From the NCBI RefSeq assembly GCF_900107255.1, contig NZ_FNPH01000009.1:112150-176149 (forward strand): a stretch of DNA of 64,000 bases, read 5' to 3'. A program made the position numbers and the translations under genes. Source of the DNA: Micromonospora pattaloongensis (lineage in GTDB: Bacteria > Actinomycetota > Actinomycetes > Mycobacteriales > Micromonosporaceae). Of this stretch, positions 63,815-64,000 are shown piece by piece (within the stretch, counting starts at the first letter, position 1; each line of letters opens with the position of its first letter). The notes under the pieces are model-generated. The model saw nothing but the letters and a program-made list of their open reading frames with translations, did not search any database and was not told the origin of the DNA.

Positions 63815-64000
63815 CTACTTGCGCTTGCGGATTTCCTCGGCGGCCTGCGGTACGACCTTGAACAGGTCGCCGACCACGCCGAAGTCGGCCAGTTCGAAGA
63901 TCGGTGCTTCGGCGTCCTTGTTGACCGCCACGATCGTCTTCGAGGTCTGCATCCCGGCCCGGTGCTGGATCGCCCCGGAAATACCCAGCGCCACATACAG
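63815..64000 (-). CDS. etfA: Electron transfer flavoprotein alpha subunit, C-terminal part
   Basis: The last 61 residues of EtfA; the rest lies beyond the window. Translation gives [20 protein letters not shown], then [20 protein letters not shown] and [12 protein letters not shown], the highly conserved FAD-binding C-terminus. The protein carries electrons from acyl-CoA and related dehydrogenases to the respiratory chain. It is convergent with the TetR gene, with a terminator between. Confidence 0.95.
   Translation of the reverse strand: MYVALGISGAIQHRAGMQTSKTIVAVNKDAEAPIFELADFGVVGDLFKVVPQAAEEIRKRK

Noticed and set aside
1..64000. tRNA, rRNA, riboswitch, insertion sequence, prophage and CRISPR array
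   Set aside because: None was recognised on reading the gene gaps; small structured RNAs could still be missed without a covariance-model search.

Overview
The window is GC-rich (about 73 percent by eye) DNA from an actinomycete, with GTG and TTG starts, ATGA and GTGA start/stop overlaps, many Tat and lipoprotein signals, and strong GC hairpins between genes. The gene set (a desEFABCD-type siderophore locus, secreted copper polysaccharide monooxygenases, LAL/LuxR and TetR regulators) suggests Micromonosporaceae. Two methyl-accepting chemotaxis proteins point to a motile, zoospore-forming genus such as Actinoplanes or Dactylosporangium rather than typical Micromonospora. The taxonomy is inference from content only.

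Layout. 1-1.2 kb: the end of a lytic polysaccharide monooxygenase (LPMO) gene, then a DUF305 lipoprotein. 1.3-5.1 kb: a cyanophycin operon (cphB-cphA) with a coupled small cysteine-containing gene. 5.1-10.1 kb: small and hypothetical genes, a GNAT, a lower-GC membrane-protein gene followed by a perfect AT-rich inverted repeat, a tandem universal stress protein and a VOC protein. 10.1-20.2 kb: a hydroxamate siderophore locus. desE-F-A-B-C-D run leftwards and a two-permease/ATPase importer runs rightwards from a shared region holding an iron box. 20.3-24 kb: a DUF559 protein, an acetoacetate-decarboxylase-like protein and a Tat-exported M20 amidohydrolase. 24.3-26.6 kb: a diguanylate cyclase divergent from an MCP. 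26.7-28.9 kb: TetR coupled to an AidB-like acyl-CoA dehydrogenase. 29-30.4 kb: a second LPMO plus DUF305 pair. 30.7-39.6 kb: a two-component system, a D-Ala-D-Ala dipeptidase-like lipoprotein, an SGNH hydrolase, a class A beta-lactamase and two flippase-like membrane proteins. 39.6-46.9 kb: a very large hybrid histidine kinase divergent from a LAL regulator. 47-49.8 kb: a cluster of lipoproteins of unknown function. 49.9-52.7 kb: a sugar-type binding lipoprotein beside an MCP. 52.9-62.9 kb: one long leftward operon joining a branched-chain-type ABC importer (livKHMGF) to an Xaa-Pro-dipeptidase-like amidohydrolase, a nitrilase-family amidase, proline dehydrogenase and P5C dehydrogenase, with a divergent TetR gene and two TetR-type palindromes at its head. 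The window ends in the 3' end of etfA.

How the genes work together. The proline operon reads as import of an amide- or peptide-bound proline compound, release of proline, and oxidation to glutamate. The siderophore block makes a desferrioxamine-like molecule, recovers the iron complex and probably releases the iron reductively. The LPMO/DUF305 pair occurs twice with the same order and a hairpin between the genes, which suggests that a copper enzyme and a putative copper-handling lipoprotein act together. No tRNA, rRNA, insertion sequence, phage or CRISPR array was recognised.
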